Shown here one piece after another: positions 35,643-47,140 of a DNA stretch of 64,000 nucleotides; within the stretch, counting starts at the first letter, position 1; each line of letters begins with the position of its first letter. The notes below the pieces were generated by a model that was not told the origin of the DNA, searched no databases, and was given only the letters and a program-made list of their open reading frames with translations. The position numbers were made by a program, and so were the translations under genes. Source of the DNA: Motacilla alba alba (Eukaryota > Chordata > Aves > Passeriformes > Motacillidae). The stretch covers positions 787,501 through 851,500 of the forward strand of contig NC_052028.1 of the NCBI RefSeq assembly GCF_015832195.1, read 5' to 3'.

Positions 35643-35713
35643 CAGAGAATCCCAGAGCCACTGAGGCTGGAAAAGACCTCCAGGACCATCGAGTCCAAGC
35701 TGCCCAACCCAGT
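35643..35713 (-). mobile_element. short CR1 LINE 3' end, minus orientation
   Basis: Antisense CR1 terminus: CAGAGAATCCCAGAGCCACTG, AGGCTGGAAAAGACCTCCAG and ACCATCGAGTCCAAGCTGCC. This is the antisense of the CR1 ending 'ttggactcgatggtcctggaggtc'. Only about 70 bases remain. The terminal subtype differs from that of the copies at 7.7 and 46.8 kb. Confidence 0.88.
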
Positions 35714-37119
35714 AAGGCCCCAGTAAGGAGGGGTTCACTTGTGCTCTTTGTTCATCTGAAGGCAGAATGCAGGAGGGTCTGAGGGAGTGTTCAAGCCATA
35801 ATGGTGTTTATTCTGAGGAAAGGTTACTGCTGGTGCTTCTGAGGGCAATTTTTGTAAAAGTAAAGTGTATTTTCTAGAGCACATGAAAAAATACTCTATT
35901 ACCCAGCAGAGAAATTCCTCATGCAGGTATAAATGCTGGCAGCCCCATTATTTTAGCAGTGACAGTCCATATGCACCTGCTGACAGCTGATTTGACTGCA
36001 TTCCCTGTTTTGGAGGTACCTGAGCCTCAGGAAGCTGCAGAGGGAGCAGGGATGTGCTCCCTGGCTCTCCATCCTGCACCTGCATTGCCATCTGCATCAG
36101 CCACGAGCAGCATCCCCACTTCCCTGTCTGCAGATCCCACAGCTCCTGCCAGCCCTGCCTTTCCTGGGGACCCTGGGGCTGCTCCTCACCCCACACCTCG
36201 CTGGGCTGACCCTCAGGAACGGGGTGAGAGCAGCAGCCTGAGAGGAAATTGATGACATTTTGTTGACAAATCGTAATTCCAGTGTTGCAGACAGCAATGC
36301 AGAGATGGAAAACAGGCCAGGATGGCCATCCCAGACCCATCCCATCCCAGCATCAGCTGGCACAGGCCCAGAATGCCCAGTTTTTGCCCACTTTCTTCCC
36401 TCAAGCCTGTCAGCATAACCCGTGGTGAGCACATGAAGACACAGCATGGCTGAACTCAGGTCTGAGATTTCTCCCCCTGAACATCCTTTCCCTGGGCGTA
36501 ACCTGGAGTTTTAATGTGGCCCAGGTGTGACCCTGCACCTGGCACGGGCCAAGCCTGCACTTCAAGGTGGCACAGGACTCCTGGAGAGGGAATGCCAGCA
36601 GCCAAGCAAATTCCTGTGCCATGGCAGCACTGCCTGGCACGAGAAGCAAAGCCGTCACACAGAAAAGCAAGGCCCAGTAAGATTTTGGGAAGGAGGAGTG
36701 GCTCTGGTCCCAGCACGAGTCTCTGCTCCCCTGTCCAAGTCCTCCCTTTGTTCCCAGACTGTGAGAGCTGACCACAGGCTTTGGTACCTCCTGCAGGGTG
36801 AAGTTACCCGCAATTATTGAAATCAATTAGTGAGCTTCGTTTCCATTTCAACATCTAGCAACGTCAGGAGCTTTCCAAGAATCTGCTTCTTCTCAGGGTC
36901 TTTTTCCCCCAGCATGTTTTTAATTACAGCCCATGCTAATTTTAACGAGTTGTCTGCCTTCAGTTCTGCGTGACTGTAATGTTCTCCAGCTGATTTTCAA
37001 AAATCAGGAGGTTTTAACTTTTCAAGCTGCCTTTTCACCAAAAACAGCCGCCTGCTAAACGGCCTGGCAGCCGGCCCCGCTCTGCAAACTGCACTGCTGC
37101 ATTCCAGGCAGGAGAATTC
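35714..37119. other. unique non-coding sequence with a Pro/Ala-rich open frame
   Basis: A plus-strand frame (35959-36252) is open for 97 codons, Pro/Ala/Ser-rich, and passes a donor-like GGGGTGAGAG near 36222. The upstream AG at about 35956 lacks a good pyrimidine tract. Opposite-strand frames are open over the same bases, so this is not called as an exon. Confidence 0.35.
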
Positions 37120-37176
37120 CTGAGCCTCTGCAGCCCGGGATGGATCCCTGAGCCCTCTACACCCCGGGATGGATCC
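37120..37176 (+). repeat. two-copy imperfect tandem repeat, about 29 bp
   Basis: Two adjacent copies of a unit running from CCTGAGCC through CCCGGGATGGATC, differing at a few positions, in a GC-rich patch (37020-37210) that also holds several CpGs. Confidence 0.8.
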
Positions 37177-37407
37177 AGGCACTGCCGCAGGAATGCTCCA
37201 GGGCATTAACTCCTTCTCTGCTGGGCTGCACCGACAGGAACACACCTGAGCTTCACAGTGCTGCATTTTTCACCTTCCTGGGCTGAGGAGCATGAGAGAC
37301 ATTGATCCTCAGAGATGACAATTCCCAAAATTATTTTTAAAGAAAATTTCACAGAGTTTTCCACTAAGGTTTATAAAAGAGAAATATGCACTTAGAAACT
37401 TAATTAT

Positions 37408-37732
37408 TCATAGAATCATAGAATGAATCAGAGAATGGTTTGGTTTGGAAGGGATCCTAAAGCTCATCCCATTCCACCCCCTGCCATGGGCAGGAACACC
37501 TTCCACTGTCCCAGGCTGCTCCCAGCCCCATCCAGCCTGGCCTGGGACACTGCCAGGGGTCCAGGGACAGCCACACCTTCTCTGGGCACCCTGTGCCAGG
37601 GCCTGCCCACCCTCCCAGGGGAGATTTTTTTTTTCTAATCTGTGATCTAAACCCACTCTCTTTCAGTTTGAACCATCCTCCCTCACTGCATTCCTCTCAC
37701 TGCAACCTCTTGTAAACTGTCTATCCATCCTT
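37408..37732 (-). mobile_element. CR1 LINE 3' region, minus orientation
   Basis: One of the better-preserved 3' ends. It starts with tandem terminal repeats TCATAGAATCATAGAATGAA, then TTTGGAAGGGATCC, CTGCCATGGGCAGGAACACC, CCAGGCTGCTCCCAGCCC, GGGCACCCTGTGCCAGGGCC and CCACCCTCCCAGGGG. After a T-run (37625-37634) it continues with antisense ORF2 end sequence (TCTAAACCCACTCTCTTTCAG). The antisense of the plus copies fits along about 325 bases. Confidence 0.95.
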
Positions 37733-40685
37733 ACAATGGAGAGAAAGGACTCAAAAGGGAATCCCATTGGATTTAACCAGAGCTGGAAGAGATTCTCTAT
37801 CTGCAGTCAATTCTTGTCCCTTTGTACAAACACAGAGCAGCCACCAAACTCCTCCTCCCCTGCCATCACTGCCTCAGATATCACATCTGAGGGGAAGCTC
37901 CAGCATTACAAATTAATGAATGATTTATTGGCTTGTCATTATTCATGGCTATAAAACATTAGCATGCCCTAAATAAGTAAAAACATTTTTGCAGCTGCTG
38001 CAAATGTTTCGTTCCTAGCTGTAAGCTTGGCCCAGAGCACGGGGCTCTGTGCCTCAGTGCCAAATTCACTGTGAAGTAATAAGCACGTTAAAAAAACACA
38101 CCTAATGCAGTGCTCTGAAGCCAAAGCTTTCACACAAGCACTGCTGATAGCTACCCACAAACACAAATGTTTCCCAGGCTGCTCCATCCAGACAGGTAAC
38201 CCTATCCCTCATCCCAAAGGTGTGGAAGAGCAAGGATGAAGTGTTACAGAATGGGAGCAACACTGCATGTTACAGATGTGTAAAACAGCTGGGCAAATGA
38301 TGTCATTAAAAATACTTTGCCACCTCTGCTACTTGCTCTTGTTATTAAAAGCAGACATTAAGTTTCTTTCCCCAATCACTCTGTGTGAACCTGTTTTGTC
38401 AAGTGCTGGAGTCCATTCTGCTCCTAATTACCAGAGACAACCTGCAGCTGCTCCCAAAAACTCCTCCCCAGCTTTGAACTCTCTGTGCTGCTGCACAGAT
38501 GTGCTTTGCTCCTGAAATGCACATTTTTATCTGGACAGCAGAGCCTTCTGAAGAGCCCACTCTAAAGGTGCTCCACTCTAAACCCAAGGCCCATGGAGCA
38601 CGCATGAACCACAACGGAACATTAAATGGAAATGAAACCATAAACACTTTCTTTCCATCTCTGAGTCACAAACACAGAGAAAACTTCCAGGTCAAGTCTT
38701 CAAGCTGCTCCATTTCTCATGCTGAAGTCAACCAAACCTCCACTGAGCTTCTTGGAACTCCAAAGCCAGTTCCTAAAATCCAACAAGAATATCTTAGTGG
38801 CTTTCAAAATACACCTATTAATAAAGAGGAAACCAAGTACATGCTTAGGGGCCTTAAATATTGGCCTTGTCTTAGGTTCTAAGGGTGTTACCTCTCCAAT
38901 GCAGGATGCCTAAACTCTCCTGGGACACCACCAAGCTCAGCTTCCCTGCCACTCTCCTAATTGCAGCAGAGTTTTCAGATAAACTCCCTGTGGCTCAGCC
39001 TTAGCAACACATTTGGTGAGTTTAAAAGGCACAAATCAGGTCTGTGTGGAGAATTGAGCCTCCTCTCACAAGTGCATTTTGCTCCTTGTCTTAATTTAGT
39101 CATGACAGTAGCTGAAGACATCCCTGTGACAGATTGGGATTATTCATTTACCCAGTGCCCCCTCAGTACCAGCCCATGAGATCCTGTTAGCAGGCAGGAG
39201 TTCTCTGCTAGGCTCCCTGTCCATACACTCCATATTTGGTTTCCAGGTTTCCAATAACAACATAGTCCTCCTGGACCGTTGTTAAAGAGGGGAAAAAAAC
39301 CACCTAGATATTAGTAAACATGGATAAAAGTACACTATTTTATAATCCTATTAAATTTCAATAGGTTTTCTCTAACTCCAGCTGGCAGCACGACAGCTGT
39401 TTTATTCAAGTGTGCAGCAGGAGATGAAGGCAATGAACCAACCATTCAGTGTCTTTATAATGACTGGCAGCAGACCCAAAACATGCAAAAACCTGAATGT
39501 AATTAGCCTGTGTTGGGACTACCAAAGAATGATCCCATCCAGACGGTAAAAGGAGGGATAAATAAGTGTATTTTCATTTATTAAATAGGTATATTCCCTC
39601 TGCTTTGACATTACAGCAAGACTTTAAAAATTCCTAGTGGATTTGAGCTCATGGCTTCATACAATGTCTTGTAACCACATGGGATCACATCTTCTGCTGC
39701 CACACCTCTGCCTAGGCTGGATGCTAATTTACATCCCACTAAGAGCTGAAGAAGAAAGGACCAGGAGCTGCTTGGCTTTAAATGGCCTTTGGAAAGGACG
39801 AGAGATAGAGACATTTATAGAAAAATGCCAAGAATGGCTTTTTGGTGCATATTTTTCAAATGTGGGTGTTTTCCTCTGTTTTCAGGGAGAAGCCTTTTTA
39901 ACTTACAGTTTGTGGTCGGCTGGAGTGGTACAGCAGCTCCTCTGGTCATGGGAAATAAGTCACGGCTCTTGGAAGGCTGGAGCTGCTGCTGAGCATTCTA
40001 ATCCAGGAACATCCTCACTGACAGCCCAGCTCAGAGGGCTGAACTCCTACATGAACGGGAGTGAGAGTCTCCTGGCCTGGTTTGGATAACCTCTGAAACA
40101 TCCAGATGCTGCTCCAAACCCCCTTGGCCTGGAAACCAGGCTGGCAAACTCTCACAAGCAGTCTGATTTTTTTCCTCCTTGGCAAGGGTTCCAAAGCTTC
40201 CCGGTTTTGGCTGGGATGGCAATCCCACAAGAATGGTCTTCCTCGTGTATTCCAGAAGTTTCCTTTCCAGTCCCACCTCAGGCTGGGGTGTGGGTGAAGC
40301 AGGCGGATAAGACTTTTTTATTTCATATTTTTATGAGCCCCTGCTTTATCCCACAGGAGCCTGGATGTTCTCCCTGTGTTCCCTGGCTAGAGGCTCAGTC
40401 CCTGTAAAGAACAGCCTCTCACAACAAACCTTGCTGGAACCAGCCAGTCAAGCATTTATATACAGCCATACATTTAACATATTTCCATCATTAAGGTTTC
40501 TGAGACCATTACAACCAAACTGGGTTGTCTTAAAAAGACCATCCTGTTTGATTTGGGGTTTTAGACTAAAAGATTCTGATTTTCCCTCTCTCCTCCCTTC
40601 AGTGAAAATCCCACTGCAACTGAAAGATGCAGGTATTTTCAGGTGTACATTGCACCCTTGGAGAGAACCTGCAGAGGAGACCAGA
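37733..40685. other. unique non-coding sequence, nothing recognised
   Basis: About 3 kb, AT-leaning, with short to medium open frames (longest plus-strand 150 codons at 39637-40089) that show no recognised domain and no paired splice borders. No repeat seen. Confidence 0.45.
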
Positions 40686-40733
40686 GGAGCTTTAAGGTCC
40701 CTTCCCACCGAGGCCATCCCAAGATTCTGTGAT
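40686..40733 (+). mobile_element. minimal CR1 LINE 3' terminus
   Basis: About 50 bases: GAGCTTTAAGGTCCCTTCCC, then GAGGCCATCCCAAGATTCTGTGAT. This is the CR1 end with the target-proximal ATTCTGTGAT repeat. Very short CR1 insertions of this kind are common in birds. Confidence 0.75.
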
Positions 40734-41012
40734 GCACCAGGACCTCACTGCAGTCCCTGGGTTCCTGCAGGATCAACCTGCTGGGGCCACTCGCTGAGTG
40801 AAGCACGTCACTGCAAGGAGGGTGTACAAAAATTTCCAAAATATTTCTCCACTCAAATCTGCCTCTGTTCCCCATAGTAGTCTTTTTTTTTCTTTTTCAA
40901 AATTTTGATTCTAAAGCTTCTCACCATGGCACACAAATATCTCAGAGGACTTCTGTCCATACGATAAAATGCAGGGCTTTGTCTCTTTTCTATATGTTTA
41001 ATTTTTATTATT
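40734..41012. other. short unique spacer
   Basis: Includes a T-rich tract at 40885-40899 with no clear exon after it. Nothing else recognised. Confidence 0.45.
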
Positions 41013-41123
41013 TCAGGCAGTGAAGATCATTATCAGCTCCTCACTGATGCTGGCAATCCGTAATATGTTCTCATCATATTCACGTTTCTTTTTGAGTGCC
41101 AGAAGAGGCATTCTTCCCACCAA
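41013..41123 (-). other. weak terminal-exon candidate, open on both strands
   Basis: Minus strand: acceptor-like GTGTGTTTTTCAG ends at 41124. It is followed by a 36-codon frame (LVGRMPLLALKKKREYDE then NILRIASISEELIMIFTA) ending in TGA at 41015-41013, with AATAAA only a few bases beyond. Plus strand: ATTTTTATTATTTCAG ends at 41016 and the codon-aligned opposite frame is also open, reading AVKIIISSSLMLAIRNMF and on to a TGA at 41124-41126. Both strands therefore show exon-like borders over the same bases. I recognise neither peptide. The charged, amphipathic minus-strand peptide looks more protein-like, but this may be chance. Confidence 0.2.
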
Positions 41124-42451
41124 CTGAAAAACACACCATGTGTTTCCCTGTCTCGGTGCCTTCGGTAGCGTATGAGAACTTGTTAAAAAAAACCTGCCAG
41201 CATTAGGGACTCCGATTGTAAAAGTGATAAGAACCTCTTCAAATTCCTTCTCCATATTTTTCAAATGTGGGAAATTTGGCAAGCCTCAGAAACTGTTCTC
41301 AGAACTTCACAGATTTCCTCACTGACCCCAACAGTTGTTTTTTATCTTTCTGAATTGGCCTTTCAGTTTCTGCAAAGGCATAAATCATGAAGTGATGAGA
41401 AAAATTATATAAATTGAGGAATCACTAAAGCAGCACAAGGAAATGAGCAGAGCTTATTTTAGGGGATGGTCCTGTTTATCTCAGAGTAGAGACTGAATAT
41501 TTGACATCACTTTGACAAACATTTTATTCCTTCTCTCTGGCTAGCTTAGGACACAAAGCTCAGACATTAAGCGGAAATAAATGCACACTGTGAGGGATGC
41601 ACAGCAATTTAACCAGCACTTCAACATGTGCTTTAACTTTGAACATGTGTTCAAAGCCCCTGATCTCTGTGGGACTGAAGGACAAGCTTAAGAGCTTTGC
41701 AGAGCAGGGACTGGTTATGGGATTACACATCCATTTAGGGCTGGTCTGTGTGCTTCAGTGCCTCTCAGCACAGAGAGCAGATAAAGAGCCCCACAGCTCA
41801 AACAATCAAAGTGCTTAAGTTCTGTGTTCAGAAATATTTTCCATAATACCTGGCATTACAGAGAGGATGTAGGTCCTAATCTGTTCTTATTTTTCCTCAG
41901 CCATCTGTTACATTTTGGATTTACAACTTTTAAAACAGACTGACAAATTAAGGAAATTCCTGTCTAATTAACATTGAGACTTTCAGCCTTATCTGTGGCT
42001 TTTCACTGTTGTTAGCACAGGAAAGACATTCCCACTATCTAAATAAGCTCACTTTTCCCAGCCATTGCCGTGTCTTTTGAACATTCATTTTAGACCTCTG
42101 AGAGTCAGGGGAAAAGTTTAACAAGGCACTTTAAAAGTCAAGCTGAGCTTCTGTAAGAGCATTGGCCATGCCAGGGCAGATGGATGGGGATGGGTTGTTG
42201 GTTTGGGTTGTTTGTAGGGTTTTTTTTCACTGGAAAGCAACACAGGATAACAAAAGATGCAGGAGCAGAGCTGTTCTTCTCAGGCACTCGGGGAGCAAAA
42301 GATGATCTGTAACCAAAGCTGGGTGCAGAGGGCAGAACCCCACAGCTCCTTCACCTCCTGGTGTCAGTCAGCTCTCCTTTCAGGAAGCGTTCAGGGATTT
42401 ACTGTCCCAATTCCCTCCCTGCTGCATGAAGCAAACAGGCCAGACCCTTCC
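41124..42451. other. unique non-coding sequence, nothing recognised
   Basis: AT-rich. No repeat or gene recognised. The minus-strand frame of the preceding candidate continues open to 41282 without a better exon border. Confidence 0.45.
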
Positions 42452-42514
42452 CCAGCTCCGCTCCCTTCCCTGGACATGCTCCAGCCCCTCGAGGTCTTTC
42501 TTGAAGTGAGGGAC
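42452..42514 (-). mobile_element. short CR1 LINE ORF2-region fragment, minus orientation
   Basis: CTCCCTTCCCTGGACATGCTC, CAGCCCCTCGAGGTCTTTCT and TGAAGTGAGGGAC match the antisense of the CR1 ORF2 end, where the usual antisense reads TTCTCTGGACACGCTCCAGC and then CAATGTCTTTCTTGTAGTGAG. Only about 60 bases are recognisable, and the rest has decayed. Confidence 0.75.
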
Positions 42515-43488
42515 AAGTTTAGAAGAAAACATTTTCACAAAGCTTCACCTGACTCTATCAAACAACAAATAATAAATCTGCCTCCAGTTTCTTCACAGTA
42601 TTCCATTGGCAGGAATACTGAAGGGAATTAAAAACAAGGACACTGCTGTGTGTCCACAGAAAGGGGATTTCACATTGAGAATTATGTTCTTCTTAATAAA
42701 CAAAAACATGTTCAGTCAGTTAGGCATTTTGAATTGCCAAATGAAAGTAACTCTAAAGAACTGATAGACAAAATACTATTTTACAAATCAGTAAAAAAAT
42801 TTAAATTTACACTTATCTGAAGCAATGAAGCATTTCTAATGTATACAGCATAGAATAAAATGTGGTTTTCACATTTTAGGACAGGAACAGAGAGTGCACT
42901 GAAAAGAATAACAGCAAAATTTTCTAAAATGCCCACATGCCTTAGAATCAAAACTGGTTTTTTGAGTAAAATTATACTTTCCCCATCTCTGTCAGCTGAA
43001 AAATAAGACTTTGATTCTTAAGTAATTTCAAAGTTGGTATTTAATCTGCCCTAAAGCCTCATTGAAAACTCAGAAGAAAACACCAACTAAATGGCATGAA
43101 ATGTTTTTCCCTGTTCTAAACTGGTGACTAAAGGCAAAGCAACACAGGCTGGGTCGCTTGTGTCTCCCCCTGACGTGAGCAGCCCTGCAGGGCTCAGCCA
43201 CAGCCTGTGCTGCTCCTGCCTGGGGCACACCAGGACAGGATCCAGCTGGGGCGGGAAATCCCAGCTGGAATGGGATAACCTGGCACTGCTCAGCATCTCT
43301 TTTATTCCTTGTCCAAGATCCCACAGAAGGGATTGCTCATGGTTTAATGAAACAATGAAATAGGGCAAAAAATTCACACCTCAGTTATCCTCAAAAAAGA
43401 GGAGGGATTTCAGGGGGGTTGTTTATATATGGAGAATAAAAATGACAAATCTCCACTGGCCACATCTCTGCTCAGATTTCTGCCTGTT
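42515..43488. other. unique non-coding sequence, nothing recognised
   Basis: AT-rich to 43.08 kb (many TAA/TTA stops in all frames), then a GC-richer segment at 43120-43290. No repeat or gene recognised. Confidence 0.45.
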
Positions 43489-43800
43489 TCTGCCAGTTTT
43501 GGTCACCCCATGTTAAAGCAGAAAGATAGAAAGAAAAACAAAGTGTCAGAAGGTCTGATGTGTGTTAAAGGCACTTCAGTCAATGAATGGAGCAGCAGGA
43601 TACGACAGATTTTTATAAGAAACAAATGGAAAATGCTATTTACACGACTGAAGGCAAAGCCAGGCTATTTCAAAGTGCCACAAGGCTGGGAAGGTGCATT
43701 TAATGCAGCAGAGACTGGGAGAGGATTCCTGGCAGAGACACAAATTAAGGGTGTAGACAAGAAGGTCAGCAGAGAGTAAATGTGATGCAGGAAACTGCTC
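43489..43800 (+). mobile_element. possible ancient CR1/L3-type LINE remnant
   Basis: The text GCCAGTTTTGGTCACCCCAT and downstream pieces (AAATGGAAAATGCTATTTACA, AAAGTGCCACAAGG, GGGAGAGGATTCCTGGCAG) follow the order of landmarks in old CR1/L3-family 3' ends, where 'ttctggtcaccccat' is followed by 'ggaaatatttttacaca', 'ctgccacaag' and 'aggattca'. Divergence is high and gaps are needed. A 116-codon plus frame crosses it (43429-43779), Lys/Arg-rich with no domain I can name. A profile search is needed to decide between an old LINE and chance. Confidence 0.35.
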
Positions 43801-46800
43801 GAGGCTCAAAACAAACTCCCCGCTGTGGTTTGCTCCTGTTAGTGCTGGGACAATAACAATTTTTCATGAATATTGAGAAAGCAAGTTCACAAATAAGCCC
43901 TGAGAGTGTAAAGTGAAGTCAGGAAGGGTTATTTTGGTAACTGCGCTGTGGGAGGGTTTGGTTCTCTGTGTAAGGAAACACAAGTGTGTGAGTGCTGTCA
44001 CTCAGCCCAGGAACAGCCAGCACATCCCACTGTGCACACACACTGGGAACCATTCCCATGCTGAAGTTCCCTGGCACAAAAAAAAAAAAAAAAATCCAGT
44101 ACAGCCTCTGTAGGCACAGATAATTTTTTTAGATTATTTTGGTGGTGGTTCTACAAAGGGAAGGAAGTGTGAGTTTTCCCACAAACACTTTTTTTTTCCC
44201 AAGTGATCACTTGACCATCAATGTGATCAAGCAGTTGTTATTATTTAAACCATGGTAAAGCTGAATATCCCAAGCTGAAGCCTCATTACACAGTAATGTC
44301 TGCTGAGTTTATCTGACAGATACAGAGGGGTCATGCAGGATGGGTAGGGGGGAAATTCTGACCTGGAAAGAGAGATAAGCCTGGTCACCTGGTTATATCC
44401 ATTCAGCCCCACACTGGCAATAAATACAGTCAAGACCTGCACATCAAGGGATAAAGGACAGCCCTGGGTGTCCACTGAGCTTTCCACTCACATCTCTCCT
44501 GTTAGAGCAGGGACTCACAACTGGCTGCTGAGTTTTCTCCTTTTGTGCTTTTCCTTGGCAGGTGAAGAACCACGAGCTGTTTTCCCCTTGGCTGCTCCCT
44601 CTTTACAAATAACAGGCTAAAAACCAGATAAACTCATGGGTGCCCCTGGTGGCACATGGTCCCTCACCTTCTCTGTTGCTCTGAAGGGCTGGAGCTTTGC
44701 TGACCTGCTGCTCACTGCACTTCATTAGAGAACCTTATTAACCTGCTACTTTGGCTCTCCCATTCACCATTCATGGAGTGAAAATAGACGACTGAGGAAA
44801 GTACTTTGCTTTTTATTCAATTTTACTTAGATGGCAACTTTTCCCAAATCGTTTATCCAGGCTAATTTGCAGCAGGCAAACTAATAAGTGCATTGAGGGA
44901 TTTTAAAGAAACCAGCCCAACCTCCTGAGGCAGCAGCCCTGCACAGTCAAGTTCTCCTGCTGCTGCTCACATGCTGAGTAGTAGGTGAGGTGAGTGGAGG
45001 GCAGCCTGTCCCCATGTCACCATTCCCACCAGAACGAATGATGTTCCAGGTGAGCCCTGGAACACAGTCCCAGGAGGGCATTTCAGCCAAACAGGCTCTG
45101 AGGAGGAGGAAGGCAGCTCAGTTTGTTCCTGAGCTCTTGCCCTGATGATTTCTAGTGCAGGGTGTTTCTGACTCCACTGAACTGCAGAGTCATGAGCAGT
45201 CATCTCTCAATTGATTTACTGTGAAAAAAGAGCCACTGAGCATAAAACCAATCAGCTTCTAACTGCAAATCAGGCATCTGGAGAGTCACTGGGAGGAAAA
45301 AAAAGTAGATACTACTCCATTTCATGATTATATGCTCAAGGACTCTGGCAAGTGCTGCTTCTGCATTGAAACAATGTGTTTCTGCTTTTCACTCTCTGTC
45401 TTTTTTTAAGCTCCCAATATACTTCTAATTAAACAAACTTTCACTAAGCAGAGAGAAATTGTATGACACATTAATTCCAGAAAATGCGTTAGTAGTGGCT
45501 GCAACTTCTTCATATTAAGCAGTTGTTGTTTTTAAAGTTTCCCTCCCTTTTGTCTTCTGTAGCTCCCAGCAGACTCACTGGCTTTGAGCAATCACCAGAC
45601 GAGCTCATTTTGGCATTTGCAAAACACGCAGCGGGTGTACACCAGATTCTGGGCAATTAGGAGCAGACGCAGCACTGAGCCATTCCCTCTGCATCATGTT
45701 GGTGCTTTGTATTTTCGTCAGCAGCCACTGCATTTGTCAGGGTTTCTCAGCAGCCACACGTCATTCCATACAGCCCTGGCAGGCTCCTGAAAGGAGCTGG
45801 GTCCTTTACAGCAGATAATGTAAGCTTTGGGCTTGCTTGGAGCAGGTCGCTTTGGGAAGCCTCCAAAGTCACTTCAAAATACTTCCTGTCCATGCCAGAA
45901 GCTGCTTTTGAAGTGCTGTGCCCAAGCCACAGGCGCTCGGGTGCCGGGAGGCTGCAGCAGCCCAGGGCAGGAAGTGTGTCAGCACTATTGCCCAAAACCA
46001 GCGTGGGGAGGAGCAGGGAGGGGCGCGGACCCCGAGTGGAAAATCAGCTGACACGGGCCGGCTCTAGGAGCAGATCGGGGATGGGTCAGATGACATCCAT
46101 TCAACTCTCGAGATCAAACAAGGCTTTATTCTTTCATATTTTTGGCCCTGCATGTGAGAACATGCTGCAATATTGTGCTTTTTAAAGTGGAATATGCTGG
46201 AATTCATATTTGAAAGGCCTGGCATTAACGGTATTTTTACGAAGTTCTTTTTCCCCATTTGCTTTTCATCTGTTTTCTACATTTTTTTTCAGCATGGTTT
46301 TCCTTCTAATTTATTGTTTTAATTTTCCTATTTTTAAAATAAGTAATCTTTTCACTCCAGAGTTTCTAATATAATGCACATGAAAATTAGCAATGGACAA
46401 ACCTCAAACTCTTTAGAGGTCTGATCTGGCTAGCAGAAACGTCCAGAAGTTCAGAGGCTTATCCAAAGCTAATTTGAAGATTTCCAAACCTCTTCAGTCT
46501 AGACAGGGCTATAGGAACCTGCTGGCTCAGGACCCCACTATGGGCTGGGCTTGCCTCTCCCTGGCTGCTCCCTCCTTGAGCATCCAAATGCAACTGTGAA
46601 GAATTCCTTGCAGAAGAGAACACAAGGTGTGCAAACACACCCTTTCCTCCAGGCAGAACCTGGCTTTCAGGACACTGTTCCACAAAACAACAAACAGATA
46701 TTTGTTTCCACTGGAAATAGCTTAAAACATCCGCCAGAGGCATTTGCTTACCAGAAATGCTTTGGCAGATTTAAACTCCACAGTGTGATTAGAATTTATC

Positions 46801-46815
46801 ATCCCCCTTCATCTG
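43801..46815. other. unique non-coding sequence with one poly(A) run
   Basis: Includes A17 at 44078-44094 and T-rich runs (44127-44133, 44190-44198, 46282-46290). The segment 45900-46080 is GC-richer with a few CpGs. No gene or interspersed repeat recognised. Confidence 0.45.
44078..44094 (+). repeat. poly(A) run, 17 bases
   Basis: Uninterrupted A17 after CCTGGCAC. No retrocopy body or polyadenylation signal is seen upstream. Confidence 0.9.
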
Positions 46816-47140
46816 AATCACAGAATCACAGAACGGTTTGGGCTGGAAGGAACCTTAGAGCTCATCTTGTCCTGTGCCATGGCAGGGACATCTCCCACTG
46901 TCCCAGGCTGCTCCAAGCCCCAATGCCCAGCCTGGGGCACTGCCAGGGATCCAGGGGCAGCCACAGCTGCTCTGGGCACCCTGTGCCAGGGCTGCCCACC
47001 CTCCCAGGGAACAATTCCTTCCCAATATCCCATCCATCCCTGCCCTCTGGCAGTGGGAAGCCATTCCCCCTTGTCCTCACACTCCATCCCTTGTAAACTG
47101 TCTCTCTCCATGTTCCTTGTAGCTCCTTCAGGGTGGGGAA
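46816..47140 (-). mobile_element. CR1 LINE 3' region, minus orientation
   Basis: Begins with the doubled terminus AATCACAGAATCACAGAACGG, then GGCTGGAAGGAACCTTAGAG, CTGTGCCATGGCAGGGACAT, CCAGGCTGCTCCAAGCCCC, GGGCAGCCACAGCTGCTCTGG, CCCACCCTCCCAGGGAACAA, and antisense ORF2 end sequence (GGCAGTGGGAAGCCATTCC). It is colinear with 37408-37732, and cleaner, so probably younger. The open frames seen over it on both strands are artefacts of the repeat. Confidence 0.95.

Noticed and set aside
46551..47096. 181-codon plus-strand open frame
   Set aside because: Much of its length is antisense CR1 sequence. The upstream part has no recognised domain.
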